Of a stretch of DNA of 28,600 nt, positions 9,024 to 17,693 are shown in pieces (the stretch's first letter is position 1; every line of letters begins with the position of its first letter). The DNA comes from Chara braunii (lineage: Eukaryota > Streptophyta > Charophyceae > Charales > Characeae): assembly GCA_003427395.1 (NCBI GenBank), contig BFEA01000307.1, forward strand, positions 1,251,444 to 1,280,043, in the 5' to 3' direction. The notes under the pieces were generated by a model that did not search any database, was not told the origin of the DNA, and saw nothing but the letters and a program-made list of their open reading frames with translations. The translations under genes and the position numbers were made by a program.

Positions 9024-9218
9024 TCACTGGTTGAAGTGAGATAAACCACCACAAAAAAAACTAAAATTTTTACAAAGCTCCAGTTTAAGCTCTTCAGATA
9101 AGAATTGAGTCACCAACCTTTTGATGTCGACAACATCTGCTCTGGATCTTGTTGTTATGATAATAACAAAATCATCAGCGTATCTTACATAGAAGAGTCT
9201 TTTGAAACCCGGATCCAT
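9024..9218 (-). pseudogene. Group II intron maturase fragment with reverse-transcriptase YADD motif
   Basis: The minus strand encodes about 48 residues of RT core, including FYVRYADDF, the catalytic Asp pair of motif 5, preceded by DPGFKR as in organellar intron maturases. After LKLEL the frame loses similarity near a T-run. Maturases help splice and mobilise their host intron. The upstream RT motifs that should precede YADD are not adjacent; the N-terminal fragment lies 440 nt away at 9662-9786, and the gap is too short and unrelated. Confidence 0.7.
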
Positions 9219-9375
9219 TGGATCTGATGAAGTCTTCCATAGGGTTCGTCGGTTGCCGGTTTTGTCGTTTGAAGAGCGGAAGCTCTTACGATCGTCTCGC
9301 CGCTGAGTCTTTTGTTCATAGCTTTGCCACAGATTCGCAACGAGGAATCTTTTTATTAAGTTTTTTTTATTTTTT

Positions 9376-9621
9376 ATGGCAAGTCTATCTTTGGTTCTTT
9401 TAAAAAAGAATAGAACGACTGACGCCTACGATCACCTATCTGAAATCGAACAGATTCTCAAACTACAGCTAACGCTCCTTTGTATAATTTGTTTGGTTGT
9501 TCTCTATGGTACCGCGGCATCTGTGTTTTTTCATCTATTAGCTCAAAGAGAAGTTTTAAGTGGTGCTCCTTACTTTAATGGTACTCGCGCCGTTGTTGAA
9601 GAAGAGTTGCCAAGTGAGTAA
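9376..9621 (+). CDS. Unrecognised 81-codon frame with one membrane segment
   Basis: This frame in the mitochondrial insertion has a hydrophobic segment of about 24 residues near the middle (LLCIICLVVLYG..). It resembles no mitochondrial protein I know. Its last 27 nt belong to a 62-nt repeat also present at 27549-27610. It may be a mitochondrial orphan ORF or chance. Confidence 0.2.
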   Translation: MASLSLVLLKKNRTTDAYDHLSEIEQILKLQLTLLCIICLVVLYGTAASVFFHLLAQREVLSGAPYFNGTRAVVEEELPSE

Positions 9622-9656
9622 ACCTTTCTTTTGTAAGTCCATCAAGAGCGCTTCAC
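9595..9656. repeat. 62-nt repeat, copy 1 (copy 2 at 27549)
   Basis: The segment matches 27549-27610 at 59 of 62 positions. Similarity then resumes after a small indel (CGCCTTTC near 9656 and 27630). On the minus strand both copies read through a similar peptide (ALLMDLQK..GLLT), so the source may be a coding region, possibly a maturase. The left flanks are unrelated. Confidence 0.8.
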
Positions 9657-9661
9657 GCCTT

Positions 9662-9886
9662 TCAAGGAGACATGTTACTAGGCTTACTCTTGATAGTCTC
9701 GTAGCAATATATTAAGAATTTAGGATCTGCAAGAAGACTTATTAGATCCGTATATCTGCCCGAGAGTTTGCGTTCTCTCAACGAAAAAGAAAGACCTCCG
9801 CGGATCTTAAGCAAAAAAACACAAAAATGATTCTGGAGTGAAGCTGTATGAAAAACAGTTGCTGGAAAGGAAAACCACTCAAACAA
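9662..9886 (-). pseudogene. N-terminal fragment of a group II intron maturase
   Basis: The minus-strand peptide includes RERKLSGRYTDLISLLADPK, then a YCYETIKSKPSNMSP stretch, the characteristic first conserved block of intron-encoded reverse transcriptases (RT-0, 'K..NMtpG'). The frame ends immediately after NMSP, where the insertion changes to the 62-nt repeat. It may or may not come from the same intron as the YADD fragment. Confidence 0.65.
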
Positions 9887-10015
9887 TTAACTTTTAGTTT
9901 CAAAAAGGTGTCTGCTGGACGAAATTCCACAGGTCGTATCACCCTTTTCCATAGAGGCTCCCGCACAAAATGATTGCAGCGAAGAATTGTCTTTCAACGT
10001 AACACTTCGTTGACG
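9848..10015 (+). pseudogene. rpl2: Mitochondrial rpl2 5' end (ribosomal protein L2)
   Basis: L2 is a core large-subunit ribosomal protein. A frame from ATG 9848 contains the standard N-terminal pattern: PLKQLTFSFKK, SAGRNSTGRIT, FHRG and, after the stop, LQRRI. A TGA at 9971-9973 interrupts the frame in the normally Gly/Ser/Lys/Arg segment after FHRG. Similarity ends near 10015, where LINE-like sequence resumes. The gene is thus cut to about a fifth of its length and has a stop. Confidence 0.8.
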
Positions 10016-10016
10016 G

Positions 10017-11018
10017 GTAAGGTAGAAAGACCGGGGGGACTGTCTGGTGAGGAAGTTGAGGAGGAAGGGACCCCGCCGTTGCAGCTGCCTTCGGAACAAA
10101 AGTTAGTACATATAGCGGATTGGCTGATGGCTAATCTGAAGGCAAAATATGGCTCCCTCGATGACGAATTCCGGGACAAAACATACTTAGGAGTTATTTC
10201 CCATGCTTGACACGAGCACCTCACTCAAAAATGTCCTGGAAAATGGAATGCAGCCCGAGGTCAGGTGGACAGAAGCATGGCACCGAGTAGCTACTACTAT
10301 GTAGTGTTTGCAAGATTCCAGCCTCTTCACTCAGACACAGTGGAGGAAGAGGGGCACAGTGAGACACAAATTGTAAAGGTAAATGACCAGGCAAGTGAGA
10401 CACAGACCTCTCAATCCTCACAACCCTCGCTGCCCCTCCAGCCGCCGCCCCCCGCGCCGGACCCAGCTTCCCCGGATCCTGACGAGAACATGCCACTAGA
10501 CCTGGAGCTAAGAAGAAAACTGAGGCATTTGATTGAGATGGGCCAGGACAAGGGGCCACTGTCGCAAGAGACAATGTTGCTGCGGAAAATGGGAGATTGG
10601 TCTGTCACCTGTCGAAAACGGTAGACCAGGGGGGGTGACGGTGCAGAGTTGGTCTTCCTTTTGGGTGGGTGCACAATGCAGCCAAACAGCGACAGCAACT
10701 GGGATCTTGCAGATGCAATTGGAAGCAAATATTGCAGAAGCATTGCCACTTGGGGCGCATGCTATAGCCTCTGTAACAAGTGACCCTGACATAGTCTCGC
10801 AAAGAGATGTTTTTATCTGCTATGAAGCGGCCAAAGAAGCGGGCCTGAGATGGCACACGTTTGCCCAACTGCTGGACCTACAGACAGTTGGGATCAGGCC
10901 TGGTGAGATTTGGACAGAACAGGACGTACAAAAATGTTTATGCGCCCTCCTCCGATTGAGCCTTTGCGCGGTTGCAGCAGACTGGGACTTAGAACAGTTG
11001 TCGTGGACTCAATTGTGA
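10017..11018 (+). pseudogene. LINE ORF1-like region (probably ORF1 C-terminal part)
   Basis: Open stretches in shifting frames (9974-10210, 10265-10624, 10533-11018) give an acidic, Gln/Pro/Ser-rich protein. A more ordered part, about residues 85-161 of the last frame, resembles a folded domain with no hallmark I can name. The region lies directly upstream of the LINE endonuclease and downstream of the ORF1 piece once the mitochondrial block is set aside. I therefore read it as the rest of ORF1. Frame breaks lie near 10210 and 10620. Confidence 0.45.
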
Positions 11019-11025
11019 ATAACCA

Positions 11026-12130
11026 GTGGCCATGATGGGAATTGACCCGGTCAGAGCAGTATATGGGAAGGACTGTATCTGGAACCAATGTTGTCGGGCA
11101 GCGGATCTTGATCTGCGGTCCTTGAATGTAAACGGTATGGCCTCGTGTAAATTGGACAAGAAGAATGCAATATGGGACTTGATGAGCGGGGTGGGGGGCA
11201 GGGACTAGCCAGACAATGTGTGTATTCAGGAAACCCATCCCCGGAACACAACCGCATCCACAAAATGATATGGCGATACAAAGCGTTTAAAGCCCATGCC
11301 CCGAGAGTTGGCAGTGCGGGGGGGCCATGTGGATCCCCCCCGAGTCCCTACAGCCCCGGTGCATTGGGTGATGGATCAGGAAGGGGGAAGATGGGTGTCA
11401 GTCCTGGTCACCCTGAAGCTAGAAATCGTGTGCATATTGTGCGTTTACGCCCCCAACACCGTGAGCGAAAGAAGAACATTTTTGTAGCAGATCAGAACGC
11501 AAATTCCGGACGGGGTCCCGATCATCATGGCGGAGGACTACAATGCGGCCCTAGATCAGTGGATGGATAAATGGAAGACCCCTTCCCCCGCCCCAACCGT
11601 GACGCATGTAGAAGAAGATGAGCGCATGATAAGGGATTTGAGTCTTTCATTAAACATCTTCGACTCCTTCCGGAGACTCAACCCGGACACGAGATTCTAT
11701 TCTTGTTTGCGTAAGATTGGGACCGACAATCAGTCGAGATCCAGGATCGACTTGATTTTACTTTCGGAGGACCTGGCCGGAGCATTGTTGTGAGCAGCAA
11801 TACTACCGGCTAGTCGTATCCGGGTCTCGACCACAAGATGTGCACAGTGGTCTTATCATTCGGAAAGAAGTCGGACCAGGGGCCGAGTTTCTATAAACTC
11901 AATGTATCCATCTTACGTCGCCATTCATTCCAAAGGTACATCACGGTGCTGGGGATTTTAAACGTCGGACGTGGTCCGACCTTATCGTTAAATTGAAGGA
12001 TTTGATGAGACTGACGTTTGCCAAAAGTTACTCAGACCTGACCTATGACTGAGAGACTAAAAGTTTTCAAACTTCAGTCCGAACACGTGTGGCGTCCGAT
12101 AGTGATGGCCGTAAGCGGTCGTGCCTCGCC
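11026..12130 (+). pseudogene. LINE ORF2 N-terminus: APE-type endonuclease, broken
   Basis: The APE-like endonuclease nicks target DNA to prime reverse transcription. In a single frame from 11026 to 11793 the motifs appear in order: SLNVNG (11119-11136), IQETH (Glu codon 11230), CVYAPN (11440-11457), DYN (from about 11533) and SRSRIDLI (from 11733). Stops interrupt at 11206 (TAG), 11266 (TGA) and 11485 (TAG). The frame then shifts near 11800 to carry the LDH form of the usual SDH motif (11826-11834) and the FYKLNVSIL block. The EN-RT linker (LTFAKSYSDL.., then a VWRPIVMA stretch) fades out near 12130, where hairpin-rich DNA begins. It is non-functional. Confidence 0.8.
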
Positions 12131-12760
12131 TTTGGCGAAGCCGCAGGAAGGTGCAAACATGGGAACGGTAAAACTAAACCTATTCTACCTAAAATAGTAT
12201 CGCGCGGCTGCTAAGCCGTGCGATTCAGGGCCTAAGTGGGCTAAAAAGGGGGATGCGCCGGGTATAGGGCCGCGGCGCAGGAGGAATAGGAAGTGTTTTC
12301 TCTGGGCCGCAGGGGTTGACACTGAGCCAGGGGGTTGCCAGGCCGATGTCGAGGTCACGCGGCCTACCGACGGGGTAAGGCCTGCCAGCAGGGCCTGAAA
12401 GGCCACGGGCAGGCAGGGCTTGCGAGGCCACAGGCAAGCGGGGTCAGCAAAGCCCCGGTATGGGGGATAGTGACTGGGCCAACTGTTCTTATAGAAGAGC
12501 TGCTCCTATCACCATCATGATAGGAGCTAGCCCAGTAGGATACAACATAGGATTTTTACTCGGTAGACATCGGGATCGAATCCGACATACTGCACCACTG
12601 GGCTGGCTCCTTTTGGAGCTGGCCACCTTGCTGTCAGCGCGGTCGATTTCGACCATCGATCACAAAGATCGCACGGCTGAGATCGGTCGCGCGAAGATCA
12701 GCACGGCCCCTGCGCTTTCAAGGATGACACGCATAAATCAAGGAAAAAAAAAAAAAAAAA
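12121..12760 (+). repeat. GC-rich chain of short hairpins ending in poly(A)
   Basis: Successive stems include 12126-12130/12134-12138, 12199-12208/12215-12224, 12254-12259/12274-12279, 12379-12385/12388-12395, 12392-12396/12400-12404, 12418-12423/12434-12439, 12439-12443/12453-12457, 12502-12511/12518-12527, 12523-12536/12597-12610 and 12601-12610/12615-12624. Several arms are used twice. A GATCGAATCC string near 12574 fits the pol III B-box. The stretch ends in an A-run (12743-12760), so it could be a structured retroposed RNA. Function is unknown. Confidence 0.6.
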
Positions 12761-12778
12761 TCTAAAACTAACTAAAGG

Positions 12779-12859
12779 AGGAGCGCCACATGGCGCATCA
12801 AGAAGTGACTGGGGCTTTAGCCCCAGTGCTCCTAACAGTCGCCCGTGGAAACGGGCGAC
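12779..12859. repeat. Three consecutive perfect hairpins
   Basis: Stems are 12783-12788/12791-12796 (6 bp), 12808-12816/12819-12827 (9 bp) and 12838-12846/12851-12859 (9 bp, GGAA loop). An outer pair AGGAGC (12779-12784) with GCTCCT (12828-12833) can enclose the first two. A (TTG)n run follows at about 12880-12902. Confidence 0.8.
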
Positions 12860-12879
12860 CGTTTTTCTGCATGAGATAG

Positions 12880-13260
12880 GTTGTTGTTGTTGTTGTTGTT
12901 GTTTTTTCTTTTTCTTAGTTGTTTTCTTTTTCTTTTTCTTTTTCTTTTTTAAATTTTATTTTAGATTCCCTTTTAAATTTTGTCTTTTTTTTTTTTTTTT
13001 TTTTTTGGCTAATTAAACAGGCCCTTAAGGTTCTGGCTCCATTTCTATTTTGGGGAGCATCAGTCGGATTCCTATTCCACCGGCAAGTCAGAATATAAGA
13101 TTATATCATAATCACCCACGCTTCCTTCCGTTCGGCTGAAGGACCCCTGACCAGCATTGATTGCTCCAAAAAATTGGTGGATTAACTGTCAGCATGTTTT
13201 TTCCTTTTTTTATTTCATTTAGATTTTGTTTTTCTCTTTTTTATTTTGTTCTTTTAGTAC
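12880..13260. other. T-rich spacer with (TTG)n and (TTTTTC)n microsatellites
   Basis: The stretch contains a (TTG)n run (12880-12902), a pyrimidine-rich (T5C)n run (about 12905-12950), T18+ near 12985-13006 and further T-rich DNA at 13196-13255. No gene is seen. Confidence 0.6.
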
Positions 13261-13263
13261 AGC

Positions 13264-13418
13264 ACCCGTTCGTTTTTGACAAACGGGTCGTGACTGTGTC
13301 AGACTGTTTCGTCGGACTCGCACTGACTCTTCAGGAGGCTGAACCTCGACAGCCTGGTCGGATGCGACTGGATCCACCCTCGATCATGGATCTATACACT
13401 ACCGCGGTGTGTGTGTGG

Positions 13419-13452
<34 letters not shown>

Positions 13453-13620
13453 AACAGGGGTCCTACTTGGCAGTTGGCCGCACGCCAACTTCCATCAATA
13501 GATGAGCAAAATCGAACGAATCAACCCCTAGAACATGGAAATATACACTGCGGCACATATACCTTTCCCACCCCCCTTTGCTTGAGCTATTCAGGCGCCC
13601 GTTCGTTCTTGACGAACGGG
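13264..13620. repeat. Pair of near-identical hairpins flanking a GT/GA microsatellite
   Basis: Hairpin 1 (13264-13273/13279-13288, one C-A mismatch) and hairpin 2 (13598-13606/13612-13620, perfect) share the CCCGTTCGT arm and 5-nt T-rich loop, but their flanks differ. Between them lie a 7-bp hairpin (13472-13478/13484-13490), a 6-bp hairpin around 13336-13356 and a compound (GT)n(GA)n run at about 13406-13453. Confidence 0.75.
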
Positions 13621-13746
13621 TCTTTCTTTTGTTCCCCCCCCCCCAGTTCGTGGCCGTTGGTGTGACTGGGGTAGGAGAAACGGGGAAGGAAGAAAACAAG
13701 TAAGCTTAAAAACTGTAAAAAAAAAGGGGGGGAGGAAAACTAAGAA

Positions 13747-14623
13747 ACGAGGCAACTGCCTCGTGGGGCAAAAAGAAAACAGTCTTTTGGACTGTGTGGG
13801 AGCAAAAAAGCTCCCACTCCGTTTTTTGACCAACTTACTGTGGCCGCAAGTACACAAGAGAGAAAGAGAGGGAAACGGAGTGGTTGGGAGGAGGAGGGCC
13901 TACTCCTCCAACCTGACAATTGTACTCCCCGTTTTCAGGGGAGGGCAGCAAAGGGAAGGAACAGGCAGTTGACAAACAACTGCATGCTCCTGGCTCAAAT
14001 CACGGCCAGGAGCATTGCAGTTGAGGGGGTTAGAAATTTTCTTTTATTTCTTTTTTTTCTTTTCTTTTTTTTCTTTGCTTTTCGTGAGGACACTTGTCCT
14101 CACGAGGTGTTACCTTTGGTACAAGCTGCCAGAGGTAACTGTCAGGCTCCCGTTTTTGAAGGGAGCCTGGAGATTGAGGGGTCATAAAAGGAAAAGGCCA
14201 AGTACAGCCTTTTCCACGATGTATCTGCCCTGGGAAAAGGGTCCAGGTACATCAAACTGAAAGGGGTTTTATCTCTTCAACCCCTTATCAGAAAAATAAA
14301 AGAAAAACAGTTTTGAAAATGGCAGGAACCCAGCTATCTCGTGAGATTCCGGGATAGTTGGGGAAAAGAAAAGGAAAAATAAAATAGGGCAGTTAAAGAA
14401 ACTGCCCCACACTAAGGCTGTGGCTGTGGTGCGGCCACAGTTAGCCCTGGATCTTGGCCAGATCAAGGGCTCACTGTGAGCCCGCGGTTTTGCCTGGGGG
14501 CTGGAGTGACGTCCAACCCTCTTCAGCCACTATAAAACAGGCAGCTGCCCTCCAGCTGCCACACAATGCACTCGTGATGCCAGTGTGTGACGAGCACACT
14601 TGAGTGTTGCTGGCTGCTGGAGG
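13747..14623. repeat. Dense chain of distinct short hairpins
   Basis: Nearly the whole 0.9 kb is made of consecutive stems with different sequences: 13747-13754/13757-13764; 13779-13784/13790-13795; 13796-13803/13810-13817; outer 13814-13824/13873-13883; 13882-13893/13903-13913; 13925-13930/13938-13943; 13965-13971/13977-13983; 13977-13994/14005-14023 (18 bp, one bulge); 14083-14092/14095-14104; 14109-14119/14129-14139; 14143-14151/14161-14169; 14190-14198/14207-14215; 14218-14227/14244-14253; 14261-14268/14279-14286; 14329-14338/14353-14362; 14387-14394/14400-14407; 14412-14424/14434-14444; 14444-14453/14461-14470; 14467-14474/14476-14483; 14582-14587/14595-14600. No open frame or known RNA is recognisable. 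Confidence 0.85.
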
Positions 14624-14626
14624 TGC

Positions 14627-15200
14627 TTTTTTTTTTTTTTTTTTTGAATTGGACATGCTCCAATCTATTCGTGGGGATCAACACGCGCTGGGAACCGGGC
14701 CCAGCGTTCCATTCAAAAACATATTGAGAGAATTGAGAGAATTGTGCAAAAAACTTTGAGATATCGGGGCCATTACCCGGCTTCGGCTAAAGATGATAGC
14801 TATGCAACCTGCCCAACCATCCATAAACACAATGAAATTCAAAAGCAGGGGAAGGACCCTAAATATCAATTACTCATGCAATAACCTACCAAAGAGGTCC
14901 TACGAATAGGTGAAACCTACTCAATCCACGTACAACCACCACCGACATGGCTAGAATCCGCACGAACCGAAACTCTTTCGGGCCTCATGCTCCCATCAGG
15001 TTAGGTTACAGAGCTGCACCACCTTGCTCCAGCACCGCCCAGCATCGCTCCCGTTACGACCCCCGAAGACCACTAGGACTGCCCCCGCAAACAACCCCCC
15101 AGCTCTCTACCAGGCCTCACACCCCCACTAAGCTAGGTCACAGAGTTGCGCCACCTGGCTCCGGCTCCGGCCAGCGTTGCTCCAGCATCGGTCTTCGAGG
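14627..15200 (-). mobile_element. Interspersed poly(A)-tailed repeat, copy B
   Basis: This is the partner of the 3.27-3.79 kb copy. On minus it ends in poly(A) (T-run 14627-14645). The conserved blocks are 14651-14712, with the CGCTGGG/CCCAGCG hairpin, and about 14767-14794 with GGCTTCGGCTAAAGAT. The doubled unit of about 120 bp recurs here at about 14993-15115 and 15116-15190. The poly(A) tail sits right against the hairpin chain, so this copy probably inserted at its edge. Confidence 0.7.
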
Positions 15201-15760
15201 ACCACCGACTTTTCAACCACCCCTCGCAGGATCATGGGTGGATTTGTCGGGTCTCGCCTATTCCTACTACCTCCTCGGAAGGCAAGCAAATGGCAAGCTA
15301 TAGTGAGCTGGATGATAGATTTCGTCGAGCGAGACCGCCCCTCCCTCCCCCTACCCCTCCCCCCTCAGCCCTACACTGTCTCCGCCGAGGAAAGTGATCC
15401 ACCCTCCCTCGGCCCTAATATAGGACCAATCCTCTCCCCCCTTACCGCAGGAGCATGCAGTTCCCACCTAAAACATGCCTCCCCACCCCTTGCCCATTTC
15501 CGCCTCCGCAGAGACTGATGTTGGGCATTGTTGGCCCTCACACAGTCCTTGCCCCGGAATAAGGCAACCCCCTACTCCGCCCCTACCCTCTTTGAGACAT
15601 TCGCCCCCCTCCTTGCGCTGCCTGTGCAGGATAGAGCTCCCCCCACCCCCTTCCCACCATTCAGCCCTCCGGGAACAATCCAATCCAGCCGATTAATGAC
15701 ATACAATGAGAATAGTAGTGACTACCAACTCACCTTCTGATGCAGAACAACATCTGATGA
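15200..15760. other. C-rich non-coding stretch
   Basis: The plus strand is rich in CCCC and CCTCCC. Overlapping open frames on both strands are proline/glycine-rich by composition and show no domain. It may be further, less conserved sequence of the copy B repeat or unrelated DNA. Confidence 0.4.
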
Positions 15761-15927
15761 AAACAAGCTAATGATGATGATGATGGTGAAAGTGAGAATA
15801 AAGACGGACTGATGGTGTTGATCATACCGAAGAGCAGCACCCACAACCCCTATGATAACGAACTAATGATGATATTAATGATGATGAAGATGATATGATG
15901 ATGGCGATGATGATGGTAATTTCGACA

Positions 15928-15985
<58 letters not shown>

Positions 15986-16270
15986 GTTGATGATTGTATT
16001 GGTGATATTCATAACGTTACCGACGGTGATGAGCTTACTAACAAGGTCGTTGATGGTGATGTAAGTAATGATGGTGATGATGATGATCATAATGATGAAA
16101 GTGATAACTCGGAACGCCCTCTGGTGACTACAAGAAGATGATGGTGTGCTGACGAGCACCTCGGATAGCAACCTAAGAATGATGACGATGAAGATGATGA
16201 TGATAATGATGATGAAGATGCTGACGCACAGCGTCCTATGATAACTACAAGATGATGATGATGAAAATGA
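15760..16270. repeat. (ATG)n microsatellite and degenerate surroundings
   Basis: A pure (ATG)19 tract occupies 15928-15984, and imperfect ATG/GAT repeats fill most of 15770-16270. A long minus-strand open frame here (Ser/Ile/His-rich) is a translation of the repeat, not a gene. Confidence 0.9.
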
Positions 16271-16562
16271 TGATAACAGCGCTGCCTGAGGCAACGTGAA
16301 AAAAGGCTGGAGACCTGCCGAGGAGCGCGAGGTGAAGAGCTGGGCAGCCATAGCCAAGGCAGGGAACACTCTGCTCCCATCCCCTATGGCTGGTGCTGGT
16401 CCCGCGCAACGGACCATCTTCATATTTTTCGTGGTCTTTATTATGGGAGTTATGCCAGTCCACGAGAATTAGTGTGGTGTCTTGGAGTGGTCATTTTATT
16501 ATTAATGATTGTAACAACTTTTATTGGGTATGTGTTGCCATGGGGACAAGTGCGGCATAGTG

Positions 16563-16587
16563 AAATTTGGGCCTGAGGCCCAAATTT
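16563..16587. repeat. Perfect 11-bp hairpin with TGA loop
   Basis: Positions 16563-16573 pair exactly with 16577-16587 around a 3-nt loop. It heads the minisatellite and second hairpin cluster that follow. Confidence 0.85.
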
Positions 16588-16696
16588 TACTAATTTTGGC
16601 CAGCCATTTTTCCACTGTAGTGAGGAAATGCTGCCGAAATTACGCAGCAGCGGATAAGCGACAACAAGGCGGTTTTGGTTTTTTGGATGTGGTGCG

Positions 16697-16855
16697 GAAG
16701 CGTTGCCGAATTTTTTGCGGAGGCGACAGTAAGTTTGACGGCGGTGGTGCGGAAGCGCTGCCAAATTTTTGCGGCGACGACTCCATTTTTAACGGCGATA
16801 GTGCGGAAGCGTTACCGGATTTTTGCGGCGACGACACTGTTTTCACAGCGGTAAC
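16697..16855. repeat. 54-bp minisatellite, about three units
   Basis: Units start with GTGCGGAAGCG near 16697, 16750 and 16800, and each contains a TTTTTGCGG core; a degenerate unit precedes them. The period is a multiple of three, so plus frame 16524-16874 stays open and encodes repeats of an AEALP.FCGDD pattern. Coding status is doubtful, because the minus strand is open too and no domain is seen. Confidence 0.7.
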
Positions 16856-16930
16856 GACGATATTTTTGCACTGAGTGGAGGTGGGGCATTGACACAGAGG
16901 AGGTGCGTCAAAGCGGTGTTGCATTTTGAA

Positions 16931-17109
16931 GTGGCGTGAGCGTGACGCCACAGAGACGTTGTGGCTTTGGAGCCAAGTGGCAGTAACGAGAAGACGCCGC
17001 CAGATTATTGGAAGGTGATTGTGTGCTGAGAGGGTATTGTGGCAAGCGGTCGTCACAAGGGAGTGGTGTCGATCACTTTGCTGACAACTGGGTGCGACGA
17101 CCTTCTCGT
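16931..17109. repeat. Second cluster of chained hairpins
   Basis: Stems are 16931-16937/16945-16951, 16948-16952/16960-16964, 16962-16966/16971-16975, 16972-16975/16978-16981, 17048-17054/17096-17102 and a closing 8-bp stem 16986-16993/17102-17109. The first four overlap, so that each right arm serves as the next left arm. Confidence 0.6.
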
Positions 17110-17690
17110 CAAGAGAGCTTAATTCTATACAGTTTTCTTGAGCGTGCCATTCAACTTTACTCAAGGTCAGTAGAATGACTCAGACTTCTTTTCACACCTT
17201 TATGAACCCGCTTGACCCTGTTCGTTTTGAATATTCAAAAGAAAAGGTAGAGGAAAGTTGTGCAAGTCATGCATGTGAATGAAAAAGTATGACTCGAGTA
17301 TGAGATTGTACTGTTTTCTTTTCAACGTGTTTCCTTTGCATGCTATGCAGGTAGGTAGAAGGATGCTTGCAAAGGAGATTGACTATGCCTATTGGGGATG
17401 AAGAAACGGATTGTCCTCTTTCTACTTTTCGCCTGTCTCCTTGTTGAAAGGGCTTGTTGTTCGGAAAAATATTAATTCAGTGCATGCCGTAAACGAATCC
17501 GATTGAAAGAAAGGAGATAAGGTCAAACGGACTTGGTTTTTTTCCCGAGAATTGACGCATTTCTATCCCGAAAGACCTTATCTACCTGTACCTGTCCAAA
17601 TAATTTATTTATTTTTTTAATCCCTTCTGATTTCTTTTTGTTCAAGTTACCCTGGACTTAGGAGAAATGAAAAATATATGAAAGCTAGTT
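17110..17690. other. Non-coding stretch with possible splice-site-like signals
   Basis: A pyrimidine-rich run ending GCTATGCAG at 17350 looks like a plant 3' splice site, and AAAAGGTAGAGG at about 17244-17255 like a 5' site, implying a possible 102-nt intron. Flanking frames are short and unrecognised. A 10-bp stem pairs 17515-17524 with 17574-17583. Confidence 0.25.
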
Positions 17691-17693
17691 ACA

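Larger units (their letters stand above)
7395..10015. other. Composite mitochondrial DNA insertion (NUMT) interrupting LINE sequence
   Basis: Mitochondrial-type pieces in both orientations are packed into 2.6 kb: two group II intron domain V sequences (+), a trnY-like half and trnR(UCU) (-), an nad1 exon (+), two separated maturase fragments (-) and the rpl2 5' end (+). LINE-type sequence lies on both sides. The order and orientations are scrambled, and every gene is partial or mutated, which argues for nuclear insertion and decay rather than mitochondrial contig DNA. No target-site duplication is apparent, consistent with end-joining insertion. An assembly chimera with organelle reads is the alternative. 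Confidence 0.75.

Noticed and set aside
13747-14623. CRISPR-like array or microRNA cluster
   Set aside because: There is no constant repeat between spacers, and the stems are too short and too varied for plant microRNA precursors.
15875-16423. Long minus-strand open frame rich in Ser/Ile
   Set aside because: It is the translation of the (ATG)n repeat and its degenerate flanks; no protein signal.
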